Numbered from the stretch's first letter, positions 29,712 to 39,707 are shown. The stretch is 64,000 bases of DNA from Agrobacterium tumefaciens (GCF_005221385.1 NZ_CP039903.1:434001-498000); one strand, 5' to 3'. Numbers and translations: made by a program. The notes: a model not told the origin generated them from the letters alone.

Positions 29712-30401
29712 TTAGAAAGCGCCTTCCCACTCCGCCATCGCAGCAATCACGGCGGGCAGGTCCTGCATGCGCGAAATCACCGTTTCCGCGCCCGCATCCG
29801 TCAGCCGGTCGGCGTGGCTCGGATAGGTGTGGGATGCGCCGGTAAAGCCGATGACCCGCATGCCGGCGGCCTTCGCACCATGGATGCCATGGACGGAATC
29901 TTCGACGACGACGACACGGTCGGGCGAGACGCCGAACTGGGCCGCGCCATGCAGGAAGATGTCGGGCTTCGGCTTCACGCGGTCGGCGCCGAGGTCCTTG
30001 GCGGAATAGATATGCGGTGCGAAATAGGGCTTCAGGCCCACTTTCGTCAGCATCATGTCGAGGCGGTGGCTCGAAGAGTTCGAGCAGATGCAGCGCGGCG
30101 TCGTCAGGCGCGACAGGGCGAATTTAACACCCTCGATGATCTTCACGTCCCGTTCCAGCCGCATGTCGAGCAGCTTTTCCGACTTGTCGAGAAGCGACGC
30201 GGAGAGTGGAATGCTGGCTTCGCTTTCCACCTGCAGAAGAATGTTCTTCCAGGTCATGCCGGCAAAGCGCTCGCCCATTTCCTCGACGGAGATCGGATAA
30301 CCGGCCTCGGTCAGAAGGCGGGATTCCACCTGCGCCGCGATGATTTCGGAATCGACCAGAACGCCGTCGCAGTCGAAAATAATGAGGTCGAAGCCGCTCA
30401 T
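29712..30401 (-). CDS. HAD-superfamily phosphatase
   Basis: 229 residues with HAD motifs LIIFDCDGVLVDSE (I), CSNSS (II), KPKPDIFLHGA (III) and VVEDSVHGIHGAKAAG (IV). The cap domain and motif spacing are those of the phosphoglycolate phosphatase/beta-PGM group, like the gene at 3445. The substrate is unknown. It precedes the GntR gene divergently. Confidence 0.9.
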   Translation of the reverse strand: MSGFDLIIFDCDGVLVDSEIIAAQVESRLLTEAGYPISVEEMGERFAGMTWKNILLQVESEASIPLSASLLDKSEKLLDMRLERDVKIIEGVKFALSRLTTPRCICSNSSSHRLDMMLTKVGLKPYFAPHIYSAKDLGADRVKPKPDIFLHGAAQFGVSPDRVVVVEDSVHGIHGAKAAGMRVIGFTGASHTYPSHADRLTDAGAETVISRMQDLPAVIAAMAEWEGAF

Positions 30402-30635
30402 GGGCGCTCCCTGTATCGAATGTGCCTGGAAAAAGTGATGCCGGGCTTTTAGACCATGTCCGCGCCAAGCTCAACCGGCTCACCCGCAAGGGTCGGTCCC
30501 ACCGGGCTCATAGCTTGCCCGTTCCGAATACGGGGGGAATATAAGCAGCTGACTGATTTAGAATATTCGGTTTTACGCATCTGGACCCTGCAAAAACAGC
30601 TACACAGTCGCGCGGCATATGCGTTATGGGATATT

Positions 30636-31316
30636 ATGCCCAAGCCAGTGAAAACCACACCTGAAGACACCATTGCCGCACGCATAAGCCGCACGCTCGC
30701 CGACCGCATCGTCCGCGGTGAGCTGTCGCCGGGCGAACGGCTGCGGCAGGATCATATCGCCGCCGAATTCGGCGCGTCGCATGTGCCGGTTCGCGAAGCG
30801 TTTCGCAGGTTGGAAGCGCAGGGGCTCGCCGCCAGCATTCCGCGCCGGGGTGTCCGGGTGGCGGATTTCGGCCTTGACGATGTGCGCGAAGTGGCAGAAA
30901 TGCGCGCTGCGCTCGAGGTTCTGGCGCTGCGCCACGCCATTCCAAACATGACGTCAGCCATTCTCGATCAGGCCGAGGCCGCGACACTGGAAGGTGATAG
31001 CGCCGTTGACGTGCAGCACTGGGAAGAGGCCAATCGCCGCTTCCATCGCCTCATCACCGCGCCCTGCAACATGCCGCGCCTGATGGAAGCGATCGACGGC
31101 CTGCATGCGGCAAGCGCTCGTTTCCTGTTTTCCGCCTGGCGGGCCGGCTGGGAGCGTCGCACGGATACCGATCACCGGGCGATCATCGATGCGCTGCGCG
31201 GCGGCAGGGCAGAGGAGGCGGTGCGCATTCTCGACGGACATGTGCAATGGATCGGCCGCAAGGCCATCCGCACCTCGTCCGGCTCGGTGCGCGACGCCTT
31301 TGCGATTGTCGGATAG
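30636..31316 (+). CDS. GntR-family regulator, FadR (FCD) subgroup
   Basis: About 226 residues. N-terminal winged helix: ADRIVRGELSPGERLRQDHI and SHVPVREAFRRLEAQGL; then an all-helical FCD ligand domain (EVAEMRAALEVLALR, NRRFHRLITAPCNMPRL, TDTDHRAIIDALRGG). Histidines in the last two segments could hold a metal with a carboxylate ligand. It probably controls an amino-acid or organic-acid gene, possibly elsewhere. The start ATG at 30636 is favoured over a long upstream extension that lacks the family pattern. Confidence 0.9.
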   Translation: MPKPVKTTPEDTIAARISRTLADRIVRGELSPGERLRQDHIAAEFGASHVPVREAFRRLEAQGLAASIPRRGVRVADFGLDDVREVAEMRAALEVLALRHAIPNMTSAILDQAEAATLEGDSAVDVQHWEEANRRFHRLITAPCNMPRLMEAIDGLHAASARFLFSAWRAGWERRTDTDHRAIIDALRGGRAEEAVRILDGHVQWIGRKAIRTSSGSVRDAFAIVG

Positions 31317-31326
31317 GCGGCCGCCC

Positions 31327-31839
31327 GTGACTGTCCGGCTGCGCCCCCACCACCTTCTCTGTATGCTGACCTATGTCGGCAAGGGCTATACCTCGGGCTT
31401 CGTCGAAAATTACGACCGTGTCGCCGCCCGCCTGAATGCGGGTGAGGAGGATATCGAGCTGGTGGACGGACCGGATGATATCTGCACCGGCCTGCTCTGC
31501 GAAAGCCATGCGCACTGTTTTAACGAAGGAGTGGCGCAGCGGGACGAGGCGGCCAGGCTTTCGGTGTCAGCGCTTTTGGGTGAGGCACTGACCGGCGGCA
31601 AGCGGCTGCGGGCAACGCCGGATTTTCTTGCGAACATGCGTCTTGCCTTCGCTGCGGGAGACATCCGGCAGGCCTGTCGTGGTTGCCAGTGGATAAGGCT
31701 GTGTGACCGCATCGCCGCATCTGGCTTCGTGGGCGTGAAGATCGGCGAGCCGTTACAGACAGTGCCGAAGGATGCGGCGCGGTTTGCGAAGCATCCGATG
31801 CTCAGGCCCAAATATGGGCCGCATGGCCGGAAATTGTGA
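31327..31839 (+). CDS. DUF1284-domain protein
   Basis: 170 residues from a GTG at 31327. VRLRPHHLLCMLTYVGKGYT is the DUF1284 opening and there are conserved Cys residues at GLLCESHAHCF and RQACRGCQWIRLCD. The four-cysteine cluster suggests iron-sulfur or zinc binding. It lies only 10 bases after the GntR stop, so both are probably on one transcript; the regulator may act on the pair. Function unknown. Confidence 0.85.
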   Translation: MTVRLRPHHLLCMLTYVGKGYTSGFVENYDRVAARLNAGEEDIELVDGPDDICTGLLCESHAHCFNEGVAQRDEAARLSVSALLGEALTGGKRLRATPDFLANMRLAFAAGDIRQACRGCQWIRLCDRIAASGFVGVKIGEPLQTVPKDAARFAKHPMLRPKYGPHGRKL

Positions 31840-31855
31840 TGTTCGACATTCCAAA

Positions 31856-31888
31856 CCCTCATCCCCGTGACGGGCACAGGAATGAGGG
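31856..31888. terminator. Weak hairpin between convergent genes
   Basis: Arms CCCTCAT and ATGAGGG around a 19-base loop, without a clear T-run. Probably a shared weak terminator for the DUF1284 gene and the next, convergent gene. Confidence 0.4.
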
Positions 31889-31903
31889 CAGGGGGCTGGG
31901 CCA

Positions 31904-33004
31904 TTACTCCGGCACATTCGTCTCGGTCCGCTCGGCCGCCTTGACCGTTGCCTTGATCTCTTTCGGGTCGCGCCCGGATTTCTTGTCGTAGCTTACCTTC
32001 ACCGAATAATCGCCGGGATGCAGCGTTTCCTGATGCTGTGTGCCGTAGCGGCCGGAAATTTCCTTCTGCGTACCCTGAAGATCCTTGGTGGTCTCGACGA
32101 TATCAATCCGCTCCGCACCGGGAGCGGTGATGGCAAGAACGCCGGCATCGAGATTAACGGTGATTTCCGAGCGTTTTCCGGCGGTCACCGTGAATGGCTG
32201 TTCCACCGTCACCTTGCCGAGACGGCCCCGCATGACGAAATCGCCTGCCGGCATTTCCATCATCTTGCCCGTGCCGTAAATGCCGTTGATGGTCTGGCGG
32301 GTGCCATCAAGCGTTTCCTTGCCCGACATCGCCTCGAAACGTATGTCGTCCGTTTCAACCGCTTTGCCGTCCTGCGCATAAACCGCCTTGGCAACCACCA
32401 CGCCGCTCGGGATGACGAGCTCGTGGCTGATCGTTTCGCCGGCCTTGACGGCAAGTGTTTCCTGCACTCGCGCCGGACCGATGCTGCCGGTGAGAACAAT
32501 CTCGCCCGCCGGCACGAAGACCGCATTCTGGCCATAGACGCTGTCCTTGAAATCGCCCTTGGTGATTTCGGTTTTCGCCTGGCTTTCCACATCGCCGTCG
32601 GGGCTGCGTTTCGGCACGACAGTCAGTTCCGCCGCATCGAAATTCACCTTCGGCCTTGCAACGCTGCCATCCTTCACCTCGAAGGCAACTTCGCGGCTCA
32701 CATTGCCCAGCGCTGCGACGCCGACATATTTGCCCGCCGGCAGCTTTGCCTCGAAGGTGGCGTCATAGGAGCCGCCGGCATTTTCGTCGGTGCGCGCTCC
32801 GGCCCGGTCGGTCTTGTAGAAATCCCAACGCACCCTGTTGCTGTTGCCAAGCGAGGGGCCGCCATCGAACAGCACCGCATCCGTCACCACGTTAAATTGC
32901 GCCGACGGCGCCTGCGCCCGCAATGGTAACGGCAGCGCCGCAACGACAAGCGCAGCGCATACGACATTTACGGAAAAAGAAGCCATTTTCATCATCGACC
33001 CCAT
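31904..33004 (-). CDS. Secreted protein with internal repeats, unknown function
   Basis: 366 residues with a Sec signal peptide (VVCAALVVAALPLPLRAQAP). The mature protein is built from recurring beta-rich units that each contain a YG tag followed by a PAG/PGD turn: YGQNAVFVPAGEIVLTGSIG, YGTGKMMEMPAGDFVMRGRL and YGTQHQETLHPGDYSVKVSY. This suggests tandem immunoglobulin-like or carboxypeptidase-regulatory-like domains. No enzyme motif is visible. AAGGGG lies nine bases before the chosen ATG. It has a perfect general-stress promoter on its own strand. Confidence 0.8.
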   Translation of the reverse strand: MGSMMKMASFSVNVVCAALVVAALPLPLRAQAPSAQFNVVTDAVLFDGGPSLGNSNRVRWDFYKTDRAGARTDENAGGSYDATFEAKLPAGKYVGVAALGNVSREVAFEVKDGSVARPKVNFDAAELTVVPKRSPDGDVESQAKTEITKGDFKDSVYGQNAVFVPAGEIVLTGSIGPARVQETLAVKAGETISHELVIPSGVVVAKAVYAQDGKAVETDDIRFEAMSGKETLDGTRQTINGIYGTGKMMEMPAGDFVMRGRLGKVTVEQPFTVTAGKRSEITVNLDAGVLAITAPGAERIDIVETTKDLQGTQKEISGRYGTQHQETLHPGDYSVKVSYDKKSGRDPKEIKATVKAAERTETNVPE

Positions 33005-33075
33005 TGCGGATCACCCCTTGCCATTGCCGTCTTCCTGCCGCGTCGAACTGCGCGACAGACTAACCCGTTGTGCAC

Positions 33076-33101
33076 AACGTTTTTGCGCCGCTTCGGGTTC
33101 C
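33076..33101 (-). promoter_or_regulatory. EcfG-type general-stress promoter for the secreted repeat protein
   Basis: Read on the minus strand: GGAAC (33101-33097), 17 bases, CGTT (33079-33076), a perfect match to the general-stress consensus. It is about 70 bases upstream of the gene that starts at 33004. Confidence 0.75.
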
Positions 33102-33179
33102 CCGCCCATCGCCGCAAATCCCCCATGGCGGGCGCCACAGCCATTTATTTTGCGTTTTCCGTGACTTGTTCAGGCTTTG

Positions 33180-33200
33180 ATAACCATCTTCGGTAACCAT
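33180..33200 (+). promoter_or_regulatory. Pair of CtrA-like half-sites upstream of ccrM
   Basis: ATAACCAT at 33180-33187 and GTAACCAT at 33193-33200, 13 bases apart, each one mismatch from the CtrA half-site TTAACCAT. CtrA drives ccrM late in the cell cycle in Caulobacter, so the position 24-40 bases before the start is meaningful. Binding is not tested. Confidence 0.45.
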
Positions 33201-33202
33201 AA

Positions 33203-34384
<1,182 letters not shown>

Positions 34385-34484
34385 TCAAAAGCCTTGGAGG
34401 CTGTAGACGGACGATCCACCGCCCGCCCTTGTCAGAATACGTCTCTGTCCGGTTTAGTACCTTCAGTCCCGGATGGAGAACGAC

Positions 34485-34520
34485 CAACGCCCGGCACCTC
34501 GGTATCGGGCGTTGGTATTT
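34485..34520 (+). terminator. Hairpin downstream of ccrM
   Basis: Perfect ten-base arms CCAACGCCCG and CGGGCGTTGG, twelve-base loop, then TATTTTC. It lies 100 bases after the ccrM stop. Confidence 0.7.
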
Positions 34521-34655
34521 TCGAATATAAAACTTTAGCCAGACAAGTTTCGCGCAAGAGACGGCCCATACTGTCTGGGTCAAAGCAGTGGTTGTGAAAA
34601 TCCGGTTCGGACAGATCACGAAAACATTGCTGTCCCATGCCGCTTGCGGCAGGAC

Positions 34656-34702
34656 TGGCGCAGGCCGGAGACCGCCATTTCCGCCTGCGCCAATTTTCTT
34701 TT
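34656..34702 (+). terminator. Second hairpin with T-rich tail
   Basis: Nine-base arms TGGCGCAGG and CCTGCGCCA with a nineteen-base loop and the tail ATTTTCTTTT. It could end a small transcript from the gap behind ccrM. Confidence 0.6.
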
Positions 34703-34938
34703 CTGGGCCTGCGCGGGCTTTTCATCAGCCATTCATGACGCTCCGCCCGGCCGCGACGAGTTCCCCAGCCTTAACAATAGATGTCCTGCGCGTTACGGAA
34801 GATTAACGTGACGCTATACACGGCGGGGAGTACATATTCTTCCAGGCTGAGTGTCGCCGGCGACCAAAATGATCGCGACGCGACGATGCGAGACAGCCGG
34901 ATTCGCGGGCCAACCTGCGATGAACAAGGAGGCGTGCC

Positions 34939-35415
34939 ATGCGCTCGCTTTTCAAGACAGTCACAATAGCATCCTTCATTCTGGCGGCCGCCACCGGCGG
35001 TGCTTTCGCGGCCGAACACTCGCACGGCGAGCATTCCGGCTCCGGCGGAATGCATAGCGAACGGTCCCATGATTTCGACCGGGGTGGGAGACATTTCTTC
35101 CGCCATAACGATGACGACCTGTCCATGAACACTATGTACATGAACTATACGGGTCCTGCTGCTTACGGGCAGAGACCGCATCTGGTTCGTGTGCTTCACG
35201 AGCTTCGTGTCGCCGACCACCGGATCGATTTTGAACGCCAGCAGGGCAGGTTGAGCACAAGCGCTTTCCACAGGCTCGAAAATGAATCGTCCGCAATCCG
35301 TACCCAGGCGCTGAAAACCGCCCAAATGCATCGTGGCCATATTCCCATGAAGGCATTTGCCACCCTTCAGGGCGAAGTCCGGCAACTTGACCGGAACATC
35401 GTCCGCATGAGCTGA
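34939..35415 (+). CDS. His-rich secreted protein, unknown
   Basis: 158 residues. Signal peptide FKTVTIASFILAAATGGAFA; the mature start is His-rich (EHSHGEHSGSGGMHSERSHD, then HFFRHNDDD). The C-terminal half is a helical segment (HELRVADHRIDFERQQGRL, FHRLENESSAIRTQAL) reminiscent of Spy/CpxP-like periplasmic helpers, though no LTxxQ motif is seen. A GGAGG lies before the ATG. It precedes degP by 290 bases on the same strand, so a role in envelope stress is a guess from position. Confidence 0.72.
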   Translation: MRSLFKTVTIASFILAAATGGAFAAEHSHGEHSGSGGMHSERSHDFDRGGRHFFRHNDDDLSMNTMYMNYTGPAAYGQRPHLVRVLHELRVADHRIDFERQQGRLSTSAFHRLENESSAIRTQALKTAQMHRGHIPMKAFATLQGEVRQLDRNIVRMS

Positions 35416-35522
35416 CCGGGGCTTTCCGTCCTCGCGTGACGAGGATCGGCCATGCCGCCGCAGATAGCGCCGGAGAGCGGTGACGGGGCACGAACCCGCC
35501 CTCCAGCCATCAGGACAAACAG

Positions 35523-35565
35523 TTGGATCGTTTTGGCGGTTCGAAGAAAAGTCAGAACGATCCAA
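35523..35565 (+). promoter_or_regulatory. Inverted repeat in the degP leader
   Basis: Perfect ten-base arms TTGGATCGTT (35523-35532) and AACGATCCAA (35556-35565), separated by 23 bases, about 140 bases before the degP start. It may be an operator or a leader hairpin; a T-rich tail is lacking. Confidence 0.4.
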
Positions 35566-35704
35566 TCCCCCACGGGGTCGCGCGGATTTCGAAACAACGA
35601 ATGGAAACTCAAAAACCATGCGCCTGCCGGCTGCACGGGGTGCGGCCCAGCCTGCTCCCCTCCCGGTTAAGGCCGTGAGCATGTCCTCACAAAGGAGAAA
35701 CGTC

Positions 35705-37219
35705 ATGTCCGGTATTCTACGCAGATATCGCATCGCAGCTTTGCTCGGCGCAGCCTTTGTCGCCGCACCGCTTGTGCTGCCCGTCTTTCTGCATAACACA
35801 CCCGCTTTTGCCCAGGCCGGATTATCGGCCGTTCCCGGTCCGGTGACCTCGGGCGGTTCATTCGCCGGGATCGTTACCGCCGACAAGCCGGCGGTGGTGA
35901 CCATCACCACGGAAATGAAGACGCAGGAACAGGCGACCGACGATACCACGCCGTTCGACCAGCAATTCCGCCAGTTCTTCGGCCAGCAGGGCATTCCCCT
36001 GCCGCAACAGCAGCCGCAGCAGCGCCAGTCCCAGACCGCGGAAGCGCTGGGTTCCGGCTTCATCATCTCGCCGGACGGCTATATCGTCACCAACAATCAC
36101 GTCATCGACAATGCCACTTCGATCAAGGTGACGCTGGATGATGGCACGGAGCTTCCCGCCACGCTTGTCGGCGCTGATCCGAAATCCGATCTGGCGGTCC
36201 TCAAGGTCGTCTCACCCAAGCCGCTCGCGGTGATTTCCTGGGGCGATTCCGACAGGCTGAAGGCCGGCGATCAGATATTGGCGATCGGCAATCCGTTCGG
36301 CATCGGCACCACGGTCACGGCCGGCATCGTCTCGGCCCGCGGACGCGACCTGCATAGCGGACCCTATGACGATTTCATCCAGATCGACGCACCGATCAAT
36401 CACGGCAATTCCGGCGGCCCGCTGGTCGATGTCGAAGGCAAGGTGGTCGGCATCAATACCGCGATCTATTCGCCGAATGGCGGCAGCGTCGGTGTCGGTT
36501 TCGCCATTCCCTCCGACCAGGCGCAGAACGTCGTTGTCCGTCTCATGAAGGACGGATCGATCCACCACGGCTTCATCGGCGTCCAGATACAGCCGGTGAC
36601 CCCTGACGTGGCCAATGCCATCGGTCTTGCCACGGCGGAAGGCGCGCTGGTCGCCAAGGTCGATGCGGGTACGCCGGCAGGCCGCGCCGGCATCAAGACC
36701 GGCGACGTGATTACCTCTCTCGGCGGACAGCCGGTCAAGTCCCCGCGCGACCTGTCGCGCATGGTCGCCGATCTGTCGCCCGGCCAGAAGGAACATGTCA
36801 CGGTCTGGCGCCAGGGAGAAAGCAAGGACATGCTTCTGACCGTGGGCGGCAACGACGCCCAGAGCGCACAGGCATCCCCTGACAATGGCCAGCAGAAGGG
36901 CGATGCCTCATCGCAAGCCCTGCCGATGATCGGTATCGGACTGGCCGATATCACCCCGGCGATCCGTGAAGCCCTCAATCTCCCGCAGGATGAAAAGGGC
37001 ACGATCGTCGAAAGCGTGACACCCTCCAAACCCGCAGCCGAGGCCGGTTTGCAGGCGGGGGATGTGATCGTTTCGGTCAATCAGACAGCGGTGAAATCGG
37101 CGGGTGATGCCAAGGCGGCGATCGCGCAGGCGGGCAAGGCCGGTCGCAAATCCGTTCTGCTGCTCATCCAGCGTGGCGATTCGCAGACCTATGTCGCCGT
37201 GCCCTTCGCACAGGGCTGA
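35705..37219 (+). CDS. degP: DegP/HtrA-type periplasmic serine protease
   Basis: 504 residues from the ATG at 35705 (AAGGAG eight bases before). Signal peptide (IAALLGAAFVAAPLVLPVF). Catalytic triad H132 (TNNHVID), D162 (SDLAVLK) and S236 (HGNSGGP). Two PDZ domains follow: GVQIQPVTPDVANAIGLAT and, at the C-terminus, GIGLADITPAIREALNLPQD. A Q-rich loop near residues 85-105 precedes the protease core. It degrades misfolded envelope proteins. Rhizobia usually have several paralogues, so which one this is cannot be told. Confidence 0.95.
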   Translation: MSGILRRYRIAALLGAAFVAAPLVLPVFLHNTPAFAQAGLSAVPGPVTSGGSFAGIVTADKPAVVTITTEMKTQEQATDDTTPFDQQFRQFFGQQGIPLPQQQPQQRQSQTAEALGSGFIISPDGYIVTNNHVIDNATSIKVTLDDGTELPATLVGADPKSDLAVLKVVSPKPLAVISWGDSDRLKAGDQILAIGNPFGIGTTVTAGIVSARGRDLHSGPYDDFIQIDAPINHGNSGGPLVDVEGKVVGINTAIYSPNGGSVGVGFAIPSDQAQNVVVRLMKDGSIHHGFIGVQIQPVTPDVANAIGLATAEGALVAKVDAGTPAGRAGIKTGDVITSLGGQPVKSPRDLSRMVADLSPGQKEHVTVWRQGESKDMLLTVGGNDAQSAQASPDNGQQKGDASSQALPMIGIGLADITPAIREALNLPQDEKGTIVESVTPSKPAAEAGLQAGDVIVSVNQTAVKSAGDAKAAIAQAGKAGRKSVLLLIQRGDSQTYVAVPFAQG

Positions 37220-37246
37220 ACCCCGGGTTTCCGGTGCAATCTCAAG

Positions 37247-37285
37247 GAACGGGCAACTCCCTCGGAGCTGCCCGTTCTGTCATTT
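37247..37285 (+). terminator. degP terminator
   Basis: Arms GAACGGGCA and TGCCCGTTC with a further inner CTCC/GGAG pairing, then TGTCATTTTC. It is placed between the convergent degP and HAD genes. Confidence 0.85.
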
Positions 37286-37897
37286 TCAGGCTTCCACCCC
37301 ATGGGCGCGCAGGTCCTGCCGCAGCTTTTCCGCGCCGGTGAAGTGCACGGCCTGCCAGCCGGCAGCCTTGGCGCCTTCCACATTCGCCAGCGTGTCGTCG
37401 ATGAAGATGCTGGTGGCCGGGTTGAGGCCGAATTCCCGGGCGTGCAGATCGTAGATCGCCACGTCAGGCTTCAGGAGCTTCACATCGCCGGAGACCGTCA
37501 CGCCGCGCGGCAAGGTGAGGAAGGGAAACATCTTCTGCGCTTCGCGAAAGGTGTCGGAAGCGAAGTTGGTCAGCATCGTCACATCGTGGCCGTTGTTGAT
37601 CAGGGCAACCATGATCGCGACGCTGTCGTCATAGGAATGCGAGACCATCTCGTGCCAGAACTTGCGGAAGGCGCGGATATGTTCTTCCCGCTCGGGAAAT
37701 TGCTCCAGCAACAGCGCTTCGGCATCTTCCCAGCGGCGGCCGCGATCCTGTTCGAGGTTCCAGTCATGGGTGCAGACATTCTCGAAGAACCATTTGCGCT
37801 CGTCGGCATCGGGAATGAGGCGGCTATAGGGAATATGCGGATCGTAATGGATCAGCACCTTGCCGATGTCGAATACGATATGCTCAATCTTGGTCAT
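37286..37897 (-). CDS. HAD-superfamily hydrolase, YihX-like
   Basis: 203 residues. Motif I is HIVFDIGKVLIHYDP, where the usual second Asp is Gly, as in YihX/epoxide-hydrolase-N-terminal and haloacid-dehalogenase-like members. Motifs II (LTNFASD), III (KPDVAIYD) and IV (FIDDTLANVEGAKAAG) are intact. YihX is an alpha-glucose-1-phosphate phosphatase; the substrate here is unknown. It is 82 bases from mutY, on the same strand. Confidence 0.87.
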   Translation of the reverse strand: MTKIEHIVFDIGKVLIHYDPHIPYSRLIPDADERKWFFENVCTHDWNLEQDRGRRWEDAEALLLEQFPEREEHIRAFRKFWHEMVSHSYDDSVAIMVALINNGHDVTMLTNFASDTFREAQKMFPFLTLPRGVTVSGDVKLLKPDVAIYDLHAREFGLNPATSIFIDDTLANVEGAKAAGWQAVHFTGAEKLRQDLRAHGVEA

Positions 37898-37979
37898 CGA
37901 AACTTCCTGCTTTCATCGAACATTAGCGCGCCTTTCAGACGCTCTAAATCTTTGAGTTGCGCATCGTTCCTGTCGAAAA

Positions 37980-39089
37980 TCAATTTCGATTTTCGGGCCG
38001 ACACGCGGATGGAATAGCTTGGGTGATGACTTTTTTCATCACCGTTGGCAGCGCCTGCGCGTCAAGATTTGTAACCGGCTCCCACCATCCGTCATCCGGC
38101 CCGGTTTCAAGGCCATCTGCCACCTGGGCACGATAGACCGTGAGCCGCAGTTCGAAATGGGTGAAGACATGCACAATCACGCCTGCCGCCTGCCAGCCGG
38201 CGACAAAGGGCGCGTGGCTCGCATCGGTGCCGCCATCCATGCGGGCAGTCCATGCCGTTGTCGGCACCTCGGTCATGCCGCCGAGAAGCCCGCTATCGAT
38301 GCGCCGCCGCAGCAGGATTTCGCCGCTTTTGTTTACGGCCACGAAGGCGGCGCCGAGCCGCACGGGCTTGGCCTTCTTCGCCGCCTTGACCGGAAAACGC
38401 TCCGGCTCGTCACGGGCAAGCGCCAGACAGGCGCCATTGAACGGACAGAGCGCGCAGGCCGGCCGCTTTGGTGTGCAGATCGTTGCGCCGAGATCCATCA
38501 TCGCCTGGGCAAAATCGCCGGGCCGGTCGGCAGGCGTCAGCGCCGCCACCTTCGCTTTCATTGCGGGTTTGGAGCCGGGCAGGGGAGCATCTATGATGAA
38601 GAGGCGGGAAATGACACGTTCGACATTGCCGTCCATGACAGCCGCCTGCCGGTTAAACGCAATGGCTGCCACGGCCGCGGCGGTATAATCGCCGATGCCG
38701 GGCAGTTCCTTCAGTCCCTCTTCGGTGTCCGGAAAGACGCCGCCATGGTCGCGCGCCACGGCTTCCGCGCATTTCTTAAGGTTGCGGGCGCGGGCATAAT
38801 AACCAAGCCCCGCCCAGGCCGCCATGACATCCTCGACCGGCGCCGCCGCCAGATCCTTGACATCAGGCCAGGCGGCGAGAAACTTCAGGAAATAGGGTTT
38901 GACCGCCTGCACCGTTGTCTGCTGCAGCATCACCTCCGAAAGCCAGACATGGTAGGGATCGGCACGTTTCCCCTGTGCCGCCATGGCTGGAGACGTGCGC
39001 CATGGCAGTTCGCGATGGTGCCGGTCGTACCATGCGAGAAGGTGTTCCGCCGTCGGATGTGATATCTGTTGCCGCGTATGTGTGTTCAT
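37980..39089 (-). CDS. mutY: A/G-specific adenine glycosylase
   Basis: 369 residues from the ATG at 39089. It removes adenine opposite 8-oxoguanine. The helix-hairpin-helix ELPGIGDYTAAAVAAIAFN, the catalytic region SEVMLQQTTVQAVKPYF and the four-cysteine iron-sulfur motif (C-x6-C-x2-C-x5-C in CTPKRPACALCPFNGAC) are all present. A C-terminal MutT-like domain begins near residue 240. Start chosen at the conserved HLLAWYDRHHRELPWR region. Confidence 0.96.
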   Translation of the reverse strand: MNTHTRQQISHPTAEHLLAWYDRHHRELPWRTSPAMAAQGKRADPYHVWLSEVMLQQTTVQAVKPYFLKFLAAWPDVKDLAAAPVEDVMAAWAGLGYYARARNLKKCAEAVARDHGGVFPDTEEGLKELPGIGDYTAAAVAAIAFNRQAAVMDGNVERVISRLFIIDAPLPGSKPAMKAKVAALTPADRPGDFAQAMMDLGATICTPKRPACALCPFNGACLALARDEPERFPVKAAKKAKPVRLGAAFVAVNKSGEILLRRRIDSGLLGGMTEVPTTAWTARMDGGTDASHAPFVAGWQAAGVIVHVFTHFELRLTVYRAQVADGLETGPDDGWWEPVTNLDAQALPTVMKKVITQAIPSACRPENRN

Positions 39090-39216
39090 CGCCGCTGAAC
39101 ATAGACACGGCACGGCAATCTGCAACAGGAGACCCGTTGCGGCGAGGTGGAAAACCGCATCCGGCGATGAACACCATGACATCGCCCCCCTGATCCGATT
39201 TCGGAGGAAGACCCTT

Positions 39217-39681
39217 ATGCCTGATGCGCTGCTGGAAAATATCCCTCAACCGCTCCTGTATGTCATCGGAATTCTGCTGGCGCTGTGCCTGATCATGAGC
39301 CTGCTGAACCACATCGGCCGGCTGTGTTTCGGGTTGCAGAACGGCGTGGCCGTGGCGATCGCACGCATAATCCGGCATGTTCGCGAACTGGAAAGGACGC
39401 GGCAAAAGCCTTCGCGCCGCTTTCGGATTTTTGAATCCGGTTTCTGGGCGATTTTTTGCTATGGCCTGTGGATATACCTGTCGGTCGCGTTGGTCTGCAT
39501 GTTGGTGATTGCCTTTCTCTCCGATAAACCGGGAATATTGCATCTGCAGTTTTTGACCGCCGGATATTTCCTCTTTGGATGTTTGGCGGCTGGAATGATA
39601 CGATTGGCCGCCCGCCGGGACTGGCAGCGATTCCGTGCGCTGTTGCGCGGTGAAGAAGATGACGACGGCGCGGCCGCTTGA
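39217..39681 (+). CDS. Membrane protein, unknown function
   Basis: 154 residues from the ATG at 39217, with GGAGGAAG seven bases upstream. Three hydrophobic segments: LLYVIGILLALCLIMSLL, FWAIFCYGLWIYLSVALVCM and LQFLTAGYFLFGCLAAGMI, with a basic middle (RHVRELERTRQKPSRRFR). It is divergent from mutY and followed closely by the DciA-like gene, so it may share its transcript. No family recognised. Confidence 0.72.
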   Translation: MPDALLENIPQPLLYVIGILLALCLIMSLLNHIGRLCFGLQNGVAVAIARIIRHVRELERTRQKPSRRFRIFESGFWAIFCYGLWIYLSVALVCMLVIAFLSDKPGILHLQFLTAGYFLFGCLAAGMIRLAARRDWQRFRALLRGEEDDDGAAA

Positions 39682-39707
39682 GGTCTTTCGCCTCTGTCGA
39701 GGAGAGC

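Larger units (their letters stand above)
34385..34938. other. Non-coding gap after ccrM with two hairpins
   Basis: About 550 bases with no believable gene; the reading frames present are short and without family features. It contains the two strong inverted repeats listed separately (34485 and 34656). The first could terminate ccrM; the stretch between them could be a small RNA, but no promoter is obvious. Confidence 0.5.
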
